From Fontibacillus puldeungensis (GTDB lineage Bacteria > Bacillota > Bacilli > Paenibacillales > Paenibacillaceae), in assembly GCF_042678945.1 (NCBI RefSeq), contig NZ_JBHTLM010000002.1:470887-534886 (forward strand): a stretch of DNA of 64,000 nucleotides, in the 5' to 3' direction. Within the stretch, counting starts at the first letter, position 1; every line of letters begins with the position of its first letter. Below, piece by piece: positions 36,736 through 45,208 of this stretch. The notes below the pieces were generated by a model. It saw nothing but the letters and a program-made list of their open reading frames with translations, was not told the DNA's origin and made no database searches. A program made the translations under genes and the position numbers.

Positions 36736-37101
36736 ATGCCAGAGGAGAATCAACATTCCCATGCGGAACACTGCAAGGATGAGAATTGCGGTTGTACTGA
36801 CAATGACATGCATTCCAAGTCGGTGAGACACAGTCACCATTCCGAAGTGATGAAGAGCAATTTGACAAGCCGCTTGAACCGTATCGAAGGGCAAATTCGT
36901 GGAATCAAAGGCTTGATAGAGAAAGACACTTACTGTGATGATGTGCTCAATCAGATAGCTGCCGTTCAATCGGCGCTGAACAGTGTTGGGCGTTTGCTAC
37001 TGGAAGGGCATATGAGGAGTTGTGTCATCGAGCGCATTCAGGCTGGCGAGACGGAAGTGGTCGACGAATTGCTCGTTACGGTCAATAAGCTTATGAAATA
37101 A
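36736..37101 (+). CDS. csoR: Copper-sensing repressor CsoR with His/Cys-rich N-terminal extension
   Basis: The 121-residue DUF156 four-helix DNA-binding repressor releases its operator on binding Cu(I). The copper ligands are present as Cys67, His92 and Cys96 (DTYCDDV, EGHMRSC). The core begins near residue 43 (LTSRLNRIEGQIRG). The first ~38 residues form an extra segment with eight His and three Cys, absent from short CsoR proteins, which could bind additional metal. GGAGAGAGG precedes the ATG. Its promoter carries the CsoR box at 36667. Confidence 0.93.
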   Translation: MPEENQHSHAEHCKDENCGCTDNDMHSKSVRHSHHSEVMKSNLTSRLNRIEGQIRGIKGLIEKDTYCDDVLNQIAAVQSALNSVGRLLLEGHMRSCVIERIQAGETEVVDELLVTVNKLMK

Positions 37102-37156
37102 AAGCTAGTCAGAAGGCTGGTCTAATTTATAAATAACTTTTTAGGAGGACTTAAAT

Positions 37157-37357
37157 ATGCAAAATATTACGTTGAATGTAGAAGGAATGTCGTGCAATCA
37201 TTGTGTGAAATCGGTTGAAGGAGCTGTTGCCGGACTGGGCGCTACGGGAAAAGTGGACTTGGCGGCTAAAAAGGTTTCCATCACTTATGATGAAACCCAA
37301 TTGACGGTTGATCAGCTTAAAGAAGCGATTGAAGAACAAGGATATGACGTTGTTTAA
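37157..37357 (+). CDS. copZ: Copper chaperone CopZ
   Basis: The 66-residue HMA-domain protein has the Cu(I)-binding motif GMSCNHC (Cys13, Cys16) and the usual ferredoxin-like length. It delivers copper to CopA and possibly to CsoR. AGGAGG precedes the ATG. It lies 55 bases after csoR, and a second CsoR box separates it from copA. Confidence 0.95.
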   Translation: MQNITLNVEGMSCNHCVKSVEGAVAGLGATGKVDLAAKKVSITYDETQLTVDQLKEAIEEQGYDVV

Positions 37358-37387
37358 AGGCAGAACTCCGTTTCTGCTGCCTAAAAT

Positions 37388-37404
37388 ATACCCCCATGGG
37401 GTAT
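37388..37404. promoter_or_regulatory. Second CsoR operator, between copZ and copA
   Basis: ATACCCCCATGGGGTAT is identical to the site at 36667-36683. No strong -35/-10 pair is evident around it, so it may regulate a weak copA promoter or block readthrough. Confidence 0.8.
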
Positions 37405-37438
37405 TTAGCGGTGATAGATGAGATTAGGAGGGATTGTT

Positions 37439-39664
37439 ATGGAAAAAGCGCTGTCGGCATCCGCCGATCAGGCGACGCTGCAAATTACCGGTATGACTTG
37501 TGCGGCCTGTGCGAACCGGATTGAGAAGGGGCTGAATAGACTTCCCGGCGTAGAGCAGGCCAACGTCAACCTGGCGCTGGAAACCGCACAGGTGAAATAC
37601 GAGCCGGAGCAAGTATCTCTGGATCAGATTATGAATAAAGTAGGTCAGCTCGGATACGGTGCGGTACTGAAGCCCTCAGAACAGGAATCGGAGGATATTC
37701 GGGCCAGGGAAATTACCCGACAGAAGCATAAGCTGATTGTATCGGCAGTGTTGTCTTTTCCTCTGCTGTGGGCGATGGCCGGACACTTCTCCTTCACTTC
37801 ATGGATTTGGACGCCAGAGCTGTTCATGAATCCTTGGTTCCAGCTCATACTCGCAACTCCGGTGCAGTTTGTGATTGGGGCGGGCTTCTATATTGGAGCG
37901 TATAAAGCGCTGCGAAACCGCAGCGCCAATATGGATGTACTTGTAGCGTTAGGCACGTCAGCCGCTTATTTTTACAGTTTGTACTTAAGCTTGGATGCCT
38001 TGTCGATGCCGCACGGGCATACCCCCCAGCTGTATTATGAAACGAGCTCGATCCTCATTACACTGATCCTGCTCGGCAAATGGTTTGAAGCACTAGCGAA
38101 AGGACGGTCTTCCCAGGCGATCAAAACGCTGATGGGACTGCAGGCCAAGACTGCGCTTGTGGTCAAGGATGGAGTGGAGACCGTCGTACCGATTGAGACC
38201 GTTGTGCCGGGCGATCTTCTGATCGTCAAGCCGGGTGAGAAAATTCCAGTCGACGGGGTAGTCGTTGGCGGTTTGTCGGCTGTCGACGAATCGATGCTAA
38301 CCGGGGAAAGCATTCCGGTCGAGAAGAAGGAAGGCGACCCCGTCATCGGCGCGACCGTGAACAAACATGGAGTGCTGCGCATCGAGGCTTCCCGAGTAGG
38401 AAGCGAAACGGCACTGGCGCAAATTATCCGCGTTGTAGAAGAAGCGCAGGGCTCCAAGGCTCCGATTCAGCGCGTGGCTGACGTCATTTCCGGTATTTTT
38501 GTGCCGATCGTGGTCGGGATCGCTATCGTCACTTTTCTAGTATGGTTCTTTCTCGTCGAGCCGGGCAGCTTTTCAGAGGCGCTGGAAAAGGCGATTGCGG
38601 TCCTGGTCATCGCCTGTCCTTGCGCATTGGGCCTAGCAACGCCGACGTCGATTATGGCCGGGTCCGGACGAGCCGCGGAGTACGGCATCCTGTTTAAGGG
38701 CGGTGAGCACTTGGAAACCGCCCAAGGGCTTGACACGATCGTGCTCGACAAGACGGGCACGATCACGCGGGGGCAGCCGGAGCTCCGGCAAGTCGTTCCC
38801 GCCGAAGGCGTGGACGACGCGGAGCTGCTCCGGCTCGTGGGTGCCGCCGAGCGCGGATCCGAGCATCCGCTGGCGGAAGCGGTGGTGGCCGGCGCCAGAG
38901 CGCGCGGCCTCGAGCTGCCCGAGGCGACCGCCTTTGAGGCGGCGCCGGGGCACGGCATCTCGGCGGTCGTGCTGGGCCGCCGAGTGCTCGCCGGAACGCG
39001 CCGCTTGATGGCGCGTGAAGGCGTGGACGCTTCCGCCGCGCTTAAGGCGATGGCGGAGCTCGAGGAAGGCGGCAACACCGTGCTGCTTGTTGCCGTGGAT
39101 GGCGCTTATGCGGGGATGGTCGCGGTGAGCGACACCGTGAAGGACACATCCAAAGCCGCCGTGGCGCGGCTGAAGGAGATGGGGCTTCACGTGGTCATGA
39201 TCACCGGCGACAATGAACGCACCGCGAAAGCAATCGCCGCCGAGGTGGGCATCGATGAGGTGCTTGCGGAGGTACTGCCGGAAGGCAAGGCGGCGGAAGT
39301 GAAAAAGCTGCAGGAGCAAGGCCGCAAGGTCGCGATGGTCGGCGACGGAATCAACGACGCTCCGGCACTCGCCATTGCCGACGTCGGCATCGCTATTGGC
39401 ACGGGCACCGATGTCGCTATGGAGGCAGCCGATGTGACACTGATGCGCGGCGACCTTCACGGGGTACCGGATGCCATCGCCATGAGTAAACGGACGATGG
39501 GCAACATCAAGCAGAACCTGTTCTGGGCGCTGGCTTACAATACCATTGGCATTCCGGTGGCAGCGGCAGGTTTTCTTGCCCCATGGCTGGCCGGCGCGGC
39601 GATGGCTCTGAGCTCGGTGTCTGTCGTACTGAATGCGCTCAGGCTGCAGCGAGTGAAACTATAA
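37439..39664 (+). CDS. copA: Copper-exporting P1B-type ATPase
   Basis: Exports Cu(I) across the membrane using ATP; 741 residues. There is one N-terminal HMA domain, GMTCAACANR (Cys21, Cys24), whereas Bacillus subtilis CopA has two. The membrane metal site CPC is residues 393-395. The phosphorylated Asp437 is in DKTGT, followed by SEHPLAEA and GDGINDAPAL. ATG 37439 has AGGAGGG upstream; the frame opens seven codons earlier. Bases ~38740-39450, encoding the P/N domains, are strikingly GC-rich compared with the first half. Confidence 0.95.
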   Translation: MEKALSASADQATLQITGMTCAACANRIEKGLNRLPGVEQANVNLALETAQVKYEPEQVSLDQIMNKVGQLGYGAVLKPSEQESEDIRAREITRQKHKLIVSAVLSFPLLWAMAGHFSFTSWIWTPELFMNPWFQLILATPVQFVIGAGFYIGAYKALRNRSANMDVLVALGTSAAYFYSLYLSLDALSMPHGHTPQLYYETSSILITLILLGKWFEALAKGRSSQAIKTLMGLQAKTALVVKDGVETVVPIETVVPGDLLIVKPGEKIPVDGVVVGGLSAVDESMLTGESIPVEKKEGDPVIGATVNKHGVLRIEASRVGSETALAQIIRVVEEAQGSKAPIQRVADVISGIFVPIVVGIAIVTFLVWFFLVEPGSFSEALEKAIAVLVIACPCALGLATPTSIMAGSGRAAEYGILFKGGEHLETAQGLDTIVLDKTGTITRGQPELRQVVPAEGVDDAELLRLVGAAERGSEHPLAEAVVAGARARGLELPEATAFEAAPGHGISAVVLGRRVLAGTRRLMAREGVDASAALKAMAELEEGGNTVLLVAVDGAYAGMVAVSDTVKDTSKAAVARLKEMGLHVVMITGDNERTAKAIAAEVGIDEVLAEVLPEGKAAEVKKLQEQGRKVAMVGDGINDAPALAIADVGIAIGTGTDVAMEAADVTLMRGDLHGVPDAIAMSKRTMGNIKQNLFWALAYNTIGIPVAAAGFLAPWLAGAAMALSSVSVVLNALRLQRVKL

Positions 39665-39724
39665 GAAGGAAATAAAGTTTACCTTAGTTTCCAACCGCGT
39701 GAACAGCATTCCCTAAAACCGCAA

Positions 39725-39778
39725 ACAAGCCTTCAATGAGTTCCTGAATAGGGAACCGACATTGAAGGCTTGTTTTTT
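39725..39778 (+). terminator. Intrinsic terminator of copA
   Basis: AAGCCTTCAATG pairs with CATTGAAGGCTT with an inner TTCC/GGAA stem, followed by GTTTTTTAG. Confidence 0.88.
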
Positions 39779-39848
39779 AGCTTACTATTAACGCTGCAAC
39801 GATCGTCACTAAACCCGCTAGTATTATCGCTACAATAATCACTTCGTG

Positions 39849-40448
39849 CTAATGCGTTACGTAAATAACGCCCTGCTCTTGCAGTCCCGCTATGAACAGA
39901 TTCACCAGCTTCAGGCAGTCCTCAATTTTTAGGACATCCGGATTTTTGCAGCTTTCCGTAAAGGTGAGCGTCGCTTTATTCTCTTTAACGCGGGTTCTCA
40001 CATAAGCGCTTGGATGCTGATCGAGCGCTTCCGCCAGTCCATCTTGTTTTAAGACAGAACGGAATACGCTGGGATGAGATGCCCTAGCCTGGAACCGCTT
40101 GTTCATATCCGATGTGGGCAAAGTGGTTGGTCTCCGTCCATGCAGGAACAAGGCAAATGCAGGCCGCTTGGCGGAAAAAAGATCAAACTCCAACTTACGG
40201 CGCGGCCGGAAGCTGTATTTTATGCCGATGACAAGGTTTTTGTTGGATGAATCGGAGCTGGCCTCCGTCAGGGTAATGGTGCATTCTCCAAGACCCTTGG
40301 TAAGCAATACTCGCACATACTGGCCGGTATATTTGAAGTCTTTGAACTTCGCAGCTACAAATTTTCCGCCGTACATCTTTTCATATTCTTTTAGAAGGAC
40401 CGTGGTTTTAGATTCCCACCAACGCTTGCGAACCGCTTTAGTCTGCAT
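39849..40448 (-). CDS. Protein of unknown function, third gene of SPFH-RHH operon
   Basis: I do not recognise this 199-residue protein. It is basic and soluble-looking, with no membrane segment or signal. Aromatic/basic phrases include RKRWWESKTTVLLKEYEKMYGGKF and GIKYSFRPRRKLEFDLFS. I start it at the ATG at 40448, whose codon overlaps the last codons of the RHH gene and follows GGAGGAAGAGAAGG. The longer frame to 40541 would overlap that gene by ~100 bases. Coupling to a ribbon-helix-helix gene and an SPFH gene suggests joint function. Confidence 0.7.
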   Translation of the reverse strand: MQTKAVRKRWWESKTTVLLKEYEKMYGGKFVAAKFKDFKYTGQYVRVLLTKGLGECTITLTEASSDSSNKNLVIGIKYSFRPRRKLEFDLFSAKRPAFALFLHGRRPTTLPTSDMNKRFQARASHPSVFRSVLKQDGLAEALDQHPSAYVRTRVKENKATLTFTESCKNPDVLKIEDCLKLVNLFIAGLQEQGVIYVTH

Positions 40449-40632
40449 CCTTCTCTTCCTCCTCCCTGCGAAGTCCATGGGGGGAAGGCAGGCGGCCTTC
40501 CCGGCGCAGAGCTTCTCGTAGCAGGTATTCGATATGACCATTCACGCTTCGGAATTCGTCCGCTGCCCAGCGTTCCAAAGCTTGATAAAGAATTGGGTCA
40601 AGGCGAAGTGGGAAGCTTTTTTTGCTGGCCAT
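40438..40632 (-). CDS. Small ribbon-helix-helix (Arc/CopG-like) protein
   Basis: The 64-residue protein has a short beta strand (KKSFPLRLD), then two helices (PILYQALERWAADEF and SVNGHIEYLLREALRR), the layout of Arc-type RHH DNA-binding dimers. The tail is charged (EEEEKDAD). Its stop overlaps the start of the unknown gene by 11 bases, and the SPFH gene ends 18 bases upstream. It might autoregulate the operon or bind the SPFH product. A toxin-antitoxin role is not supported by a recognisable toxin. Confidence 0.75.
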   Translation of the reverse strand: MASKKSFPLRLDPILYQALERWAADEFRSVNGHIEYLLREALRREGRLPSPHGLRREEEEKDAD

Positions 40633-40650
40633 GGTGTTTTTGAGCCTATC

Positions 40651-41508
40651 TTAGTACAGCGTACTTGAGTTGATGACCGGCTGGGCGGAACGGTCGGATA
40701 CAACGGCGACGAGTAGATTGTTGATCATAGCGGCTTTGCGTTCATCATCCAATTCCACGACGTGACCAGCCTGCAGACGTTCGATAGCCATTTGTACCAT
40801 CGTAACCGCCCCGTCGACGATTTTTTCGCGGGCAGCGATAATCGCTTCGGCTTGTTGGCGCTGCAGCATAGCGCTGGCAATTTCGGTCGAATAGGCCAAA
40901 TGAGTCAGGCGGCATTCGATGACTTTAACTCCGGCCATGGCAAGACGTTTTTGCAATTCCTCGGTTAACTCCAACGCGATTTCTTCGGTATTTGCACGTA
41001 GTGAGAAGCTGCCCGAATCATTCAATTCATCGTAAGGATATTTGCTGGCAACGTGACGTAGTGCAGCTTCACTTTGAATCTCAACGAAGGTTTCATACTC
41101 ATCCACTTCAAAAAGTGCTTTAGCAGAGTCGACAACCGCGAAAACGACCACAGTAGCAATTTCGATCGGGTTCCCGTTCACATCGTTGACCTTCAGTTTA
41201 GCACTATTGAAATTTCGAACGCGCTGCGATACTTTTTTGCGAGTGGAGAACGGGATAGCCAGATAAAACCCGCTTTTCTTAATGACGCCGAGATAACGGC
41301 CGAAAAAAGTAACGACAGCGGCTTGATTCGGCTGCACGATCGTTAGACCCGTCAGCAGAATAAATGCAATAACGAGGGCCGCGATTCCGGCTACCATCGG
41401 AAGCACGTCGGTCAGTGTCAGCAAGTACACGCCTACGGCGGTGAAGCCGGCAATAAACAACATGGCGATAAATCCGTTCAGATACGATATTTCTTTTTCC
41501 TTATACAT
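40651..41508 (-). CDS. SPFH domain/band 7 membrane protein
   Basis: The 285-residue protein has two closely spaced N-terminal membrane segments (about 9-28 and 35-56). An SPFH domain follows, with TIVQPNQAAVVTFFGRYLGVIKKSGFYLAIPF, and then a helical region with the AMLQRQQAEAIIAAREKIVDGAV motif common to this subclass. It is distinct from the QmcA-type protein at 25317. I chose ATG 41508 behind AAGGAG; the open frame to 41532 would include that site. First gene of the leftward three-gene unit. Confidence 0.88.
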   Translation of the reverse strand: MYKEKEISYLNGFIAMLFIAGFTAVGVYLLTLTDVLPMVAGIAALVIAFILLTGLTIVQPNQAAVVTFFGRYLGVIKKSGFYLAIPFSTRKKVSQRVRNFNSAKLKVNDVNGNPIEIATVVVFAVVDSAKALFEVDEYETFVEIQSEAALRHVASKYPYDELNDSGSFSLRANTEEIALELTEELQKRLAMAGVKVIECRLTHLAYSTEIASAMLQRQQAEAIIAAREKIVDGAVTMVQMAIERLQAGHVVELDDERKAAMINNLLVAVVSDRSAQPVINSSTLY

Positions 41509-41669
41509 GTGAGGGCACTCCTTCTTATTCATATTGTATTGATGTTGTTATGATATCACTTTTAGAATATATTGTAAATACGTACGACCTAAAATAGTGC
41601 TTACTTTTCAGCCTGTTTTGCAAATGTGTGAACATAAGGCGAAATGCGGTGCTTTAACGGGCACGAGTA

Positions 41670-41869
41670 AGATAGGGGTAAAAAATGGCCTTATTTTTGC
41701 TGAACAGAAAGTTTTGAGCAAAATAGGGGAATTTTTTGGACCTATTTCATGCGGATAGTAGAAAAAAGGTGGCTTTTGGGGCTTGAAGCGGTGAATAGGA
41801 CCATTATTTGTACCTATTTTTAAAAAAACGGCTAGATCGCTGAAATAGGACCATTATTTTCCCTTATTT
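41670..41869. repeat. Family A four-palindrome intergenic element, copy A3 (complete)
   Basis: Units at 41670-41696, 41720-41747, 41793-41820 and 41842-41869, centres about 50, 73 and 49 bp apart. It lies between two leftward genes. The rest of the 41509-41955 gap shows no gene. Confidence 0.85.
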
Positions 41870-41955
41870 CTGTCCGTGATCTGATCAGGTGATGAGAAGG
41901 ATGAATCTAAGGAGGGGGCATTTGCATAAATGCCCTTATACTGTTCGGTCCGTTT

Positions 41956-43410
41956 TTACTTGCATAGGCGCCTTACAATTTCAGCCAAACGAGCGATGCC
42001 TTCCTCAAGTTGCTCAGGTGAGGCGTAGGCATAGGAGAGTCTGATCCGATCGATAGCTTCCGGGTCGTACAAATTGCCCGGGTTGATCAGAATGTTCTCT
42101 TTGAGCGCAGCATCAAAAAGCTTCCGCGGAGCAGGGGAGTTACGGAGCTTTATCCAGATGTAAAATCCTCCTTGCGGAGCTTGCCAGCTGGCCAATTCCG
42201 CGAAATGCCTCTGCAGCGCAGATAACGCCTTATCTCTGCGATACTTTAGCTGGCCCCGAAGCTCCTCTACATGGCGGTCGTACATGCCGCTGGCCAGCCA
42301 TTCCGCAGCTACTTGCTGCGATAAAGCGCTGGAGCCGTAATCGCTCTGCATCTTGATGTCGGCCAGCCGCTCGATGACCGGCTGGGGACCGGTGATCCAG
42401 CCAATGCGCAGGCCGGGACTGAGTGTTTTTGACAGGCTGCCGATATACAGGACGCTGCCGCTCGTATCCCGCGCCTTCAGCGGAGCGGGCGGCGGCGTAT
42501 CAAGCCATAAATCGCGGTAGACGTCGTCCTCCAGAATCGGAAGCCCTTCCTTCTGGCACGCTGTCAGCAGCCGCTCCCGGCGCACTTCGCTCATCACTGT
42601 CCCTGAGGGGTTATGAAAGGTTGGAATGGTGTAAAGGAGCGCGCCACCGTACTGCTTAGCGTAGGGGACGACCAGCTCAGGCCGCAAGCCTTCTTCATCG
42701 ATCGGCACGCCCTGCAGCTTCATGCCGGCGGATTGAAACACCGGAACAGAATACAAATACGAAGGGCGTTCCAACAGCACGGTCGATCTTTTCTGAAGCA
42801 GTCCGACGGAGATAAGCTGCAGCGCCTGAAGCGCGCCGGATACGACCAGGATCGAGCCGGGGGAAGCAGATACGCCGAGCCCTTTCATTCTGGAGGCGAT
42901 CTCTTCGCGCAGTCGCAGGTCACCGTTGGGTTCTCCGTATCCCAAGCTTGGCACATGGTCCGCAAGTCGGTGCAGCAGCTCGCTCATTCCATACCGCGGC
43001 AGCAGCTCCGGCGACAATTCACCGGTACCGAGGCGAAGAATACCTGGGCGGAATTCCGCCCGGTTGATCTCCTGCACCGCCGGCAGGTTCGGCCGGTGAA
43101 TTCCCCCGCGGACATAGGCATTCCAGTCCGGGGGCGGTGCAGAGGCTAGCGCGCCCCACGTCTGATTCACGACCCGGGTTCCGCCGCCACGGCCGCCTTC
43201 AATCAGTCCGGCCGCGGTGAGCTCGTCCATCGCAGCGACGACAGTGCTGCGGTTGACACTGAAGCTTTTTGCCAGGTCGCGCTGGGAGGGAAGCCGGGTT
43301 CCGACGGGCCACTCTCCGCTGACGATTTTGTCTCGGATATACTCCGTTATCTGAATATGCAGAGAAACGGGGGAAAGGCGATTCGGCCGCCATTTTGGTT
43401 TGTCTATCAT
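41956..43410 (-). CDS. MocR/PdxR-type regulator (GntR HTH fused to aminotransferase domain)
   Basis: The 484-residue fusion has a winged helix-turn-helix near residues 12-80 (HIQITEYIRDKIVSGEWPVGTRLPSQRDLAKSFSVNRSTVVAAMDEL in pieces). A fold-type I aminotransferase domain follows, with a PLP lysine in SLSKTLSPGLRIGW. PLP or an amino acid adduct is the usual effector. ATG 43410 has AGGAG upstream and matches the usual short lead before the HTH; the frame extends to 43527. It is divergent from a LysE-type exporter, which it probably controls. Confidence 0.88.
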   Translation of the reverse strand: MIDKPKWRPNRLSPVSLHIQITEYIRDKIVSGEWPVGTRLPSQRDLAKSFSVNRSTVVAAMDELTAAGLIEGGRGGGTRVVNQTWGALASAPPPDWNAYVRGGIHRPNLPAVQEINRAEFRPGILRLGTGELSPELLPRYGMSELLHRLADHVPSLGYGEPNGDLRLREEIASRMKGLGVSASPGSILVVSGALQALQLISVGLLQKRSTVLLERPSYLYSVPVFQSAGMKLQGVPIDEEGLRPELVVPYAKQYGGALLYTIPTFHNPSGTVMSEVRRERLLTACQKEGLPILEDDVYRDLWLDTPPPAPLKARDTSGSVLYIGSLSKTLSPGLRIGWITGPQPVIERLADIKMQSDYGSSALSQQVAAEWLASGMYDRHVEELRGQLKYRRDKALSALQRHFAELASWQAPQGGFYIWIKLRNSPAPRKLFDAALKENILINPGNLYDPEAIDRIRLSYAYASPEQLEEGIARLAEIVRRLCK

Positions 43411-43481
43411 AGGAACATCCGCTCCTAACTGATTATGATTTTTATGTAAAACTGCTTGCTTATACATTATATAATTTGGTT

Positions 43482-43507
43482 GGTTTAATAACCATCCAAA
43501 TGGATGG
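43482..43507. promoter_or_regulatory. Dyad cluster in the MocR/LysE divergent region
   Basis: GGTTTAATAACC (43482-43493) and CCATCCAAATGGATGG (43492-43507) are adjacent dyads, with TTGGTTGG just left of them. TATAAT on the minus strand (43475-43470) and TACAAT on the plus strand (43530-43535) may be the -10 boxes. This is a candidate MocR binding site. Confidence 0.5.
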
Positions 43508-43610
43508 AGCCACCGAGTCAAGGTCACGCTACAATAAAGATCAGAAGTCGCGACGAAAATATATAGCTGGTAAATCCAAGTTTAACGAAGCAAAGTAGAG
43601 GAGAGATCGA

Positions 43611-44225
43611 ATGATAGGGGCTTTTATACATGGGTTCGTGCTCGCTGTAGGACTCATTATACCGCTTGGCGTACAAAATATATTTGTATTTAACCAGGGG
43701 GCTGCCGGACGAAGCTGGAGCCGGGCGCTTCCCGCTGTTATGACAGCGGCGCTTTGCGATACAGTACTCATTACTTTAGCGGTACTTGGCGTATCCATGA
43801 TCATTTTATCGCTGGAATGGCTAAAAACGGTTCTTTTTATCGTGGGGGCTTGCTTTATGATCTATATGGGTTGGTCGATCTGGCGCAGTGCTCCGTCCGG
43901 TGATGCTGCGGAAGCTGAAGGACTCCCAGTCCAAAAGCAGATTATGTTTGCGATGTCAGTGTCCCTGCTCAACCCTCATGCCATTATGGACACGATCGGC
44001 GTCATAGGTACAAGCTCGCTTCATTATAATGGCAATGATAAGTTTGCATTTGCACTGGCGGCAATCGCCGTCTCATGGATATGGTTTGCCGGGTTGGCAA
44101 TAGCTGGCCGGATGGCGTTGAAGCTAAACCGCAGCGGCGGACTGATAAAACGAATTAACCAAGTATCGGCGTTCGTCGTGTGGGCGATGGCAGCATATTT
44201 GCTCTTTACTGGAATAGCTTTTTAA
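43611..44225 (+). CDS. LysE/ArgO family amino acid exporter
   Basis: The 204-residue protein has about six membrane helices. The family start, FVLAVGLIIPLGVQNIFVFNQGA, carries the GPQN-like GVQN motif, and the middle has SLLNPHAIMDTIG. It likely exports basic amino acids. GAGGAGAG precedes the ATG. It is divergent from the MocR-type regulator 200 bases away. Confidence 0.88.
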   Translation: MIGAFIHGFVLAVGLIIPLGVQNIFVFNQGAAGRSWSRALPAVMTAALCDTVLITLAVLGVSMIILSLEWLKTVLFIVGACFMIYMGWSIWRSAPSGDAAEAEGLPVQKQIMFAMSVSLLNPHAIMDTIGVIGTSSLHYNGNDKFAFALAAIAVSWIWFAGLAIAGRMALKLNRSGGLIKRINQVSAFVVWAMAAYLLFTGIAF

Positions 44226-44388
44226 CTGAGTTTTTGTCGGTATCCCACCCACGTCTGGTACCGTGTTTGCTTGCGTATCGGGTATGGAAGCTCCATAATG
44301 AGACTAGTATATTGAAGGGAACTTTACAGATACTTTTCCTGAGCAAACGGTTAATATCTATTATGAGAGGTTTAGGAGTGGTCAAGGA

Positions 44389-45132
44389 ATGAATGAGGTT
44401 CTATCATTACTTAAAAATCATCGTTCTATCCGAAAATATAGCAGTCAGCCAGTTACGCCGATGCAGGTGGAGGAGATTATCCAGGCGGCGCAAATGGCTT
44501 CCACTTCAAGCAATGTCCAAGCTTATAGTGTGATTGCGGTGAGCGAGCTACAGCTCAAGGAGCGACTCGCGGGGCTTTGCGGAAATCAGGCTTATGTCTC
44601 GGAATGCCCTGTTTTTCTTGTCTGGTGTGCGGACTTATCCCGGCTGAAGTCGGCGGCAGAGCGGCATCTTCAGGATCGGGAGACTTATGAGGGAACGACG
44701 GAAAATTTTATGGTGGCTACGATTGATGCCGCTCTGGCAGCTCAAAATGCGGCGGTTGCTGCTGAATCGATGGGGCTCGGCATCGTGTATATCGGCGGGA
44801 TACGCAACAAGATCGAGGAAGTCGCTGAGCTGCTAGGTTTACCGGAACTTGTATACCCTGTCTTCGGCATGTGCATCGGTTATCCGGATCAAGAACCGGG
44901 GCAACGTCCGCGACTTCCGCTTGAAGCAGTGCTGCATTGGAATAAATATGATAGCGAATGCTCCAACGCTGCCGTTAATCAGTACGATGAAGTTATGTCG
45001 GATTATCTGCGCAAGCGGAGCGGCGGAGCGAAGGATACGCCGTGGTCTGTGCTGATGGCAGAGAAGCTGGCGCAGCCGTCCCGGCTTCATATGCGGGAGT
45101 TTTTGCAGCGACGAGGCTTCGAATTGAAGTAA
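44389..45132 (+). CDS. NfsA-like FMN-dependent nitroreductase
   Basis: The 247-residue flavoprotein opens with LLKNHRSIRKYSSQPV, the FMN-phosphate binding region. It also has STSSNVQAYSVI and GLGIVYIGGIRN, as in NfsA/FRP oxygen-insensitive NADPH nitroreductases. The C-terminal part YLRKRSG fits the NADPH-binding tail of the group. TTTAGGAG lies upstream. It ends at a bidirectional terminator shared with tatD. Confidence 0.88.
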   Translation: MNEVLSLLKNHRSIRKYSSQPVTPMQVEEIIQAAQMASTSSNVQAYSVIAVSELQLKERLAGLCGNQAYVSECPVFLVWCADLSRLKSAAERHLQDRETYEGTTENFMVATIDAALAAQNAAVAAESMGLGIVYIGGIRNKIEEVAELLGLPELVYPVFGMCIGYPDQEPGQRPRLPLEAVLHWNKYDSECSNAAVNQYDEVMSDYLRKRSGGAKDTPWSVLMAEKLAQPSRLHMREFLQRRGFELK

Positions 45133-45161
45133 CGTGATACGGAAATTCAACTTACATTTCT

Positions 45162-45198
45162 AAAAAAAACGGGGCCTAAACATGAGGCCCCGTTTTTG
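45162..45198. terminator. Bidirectional terminator between nitroreductase and tatD
   Basis: AAAACGGGGCCT pairs with AGGCCCCGTTTT across a loop with A- and T-tracts on both sides. Confidence 0.92.
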
Positions 45199-45208
45199 CT
45201 TTAATGCG

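Noticed and set aside
40438..40632. Toxin-antitoxin pair with the 199-residue protein
   Set aside because: The partner is much larger than usual toxins and shows no toxin motif; linkage to an SPFH gene suggests another role.
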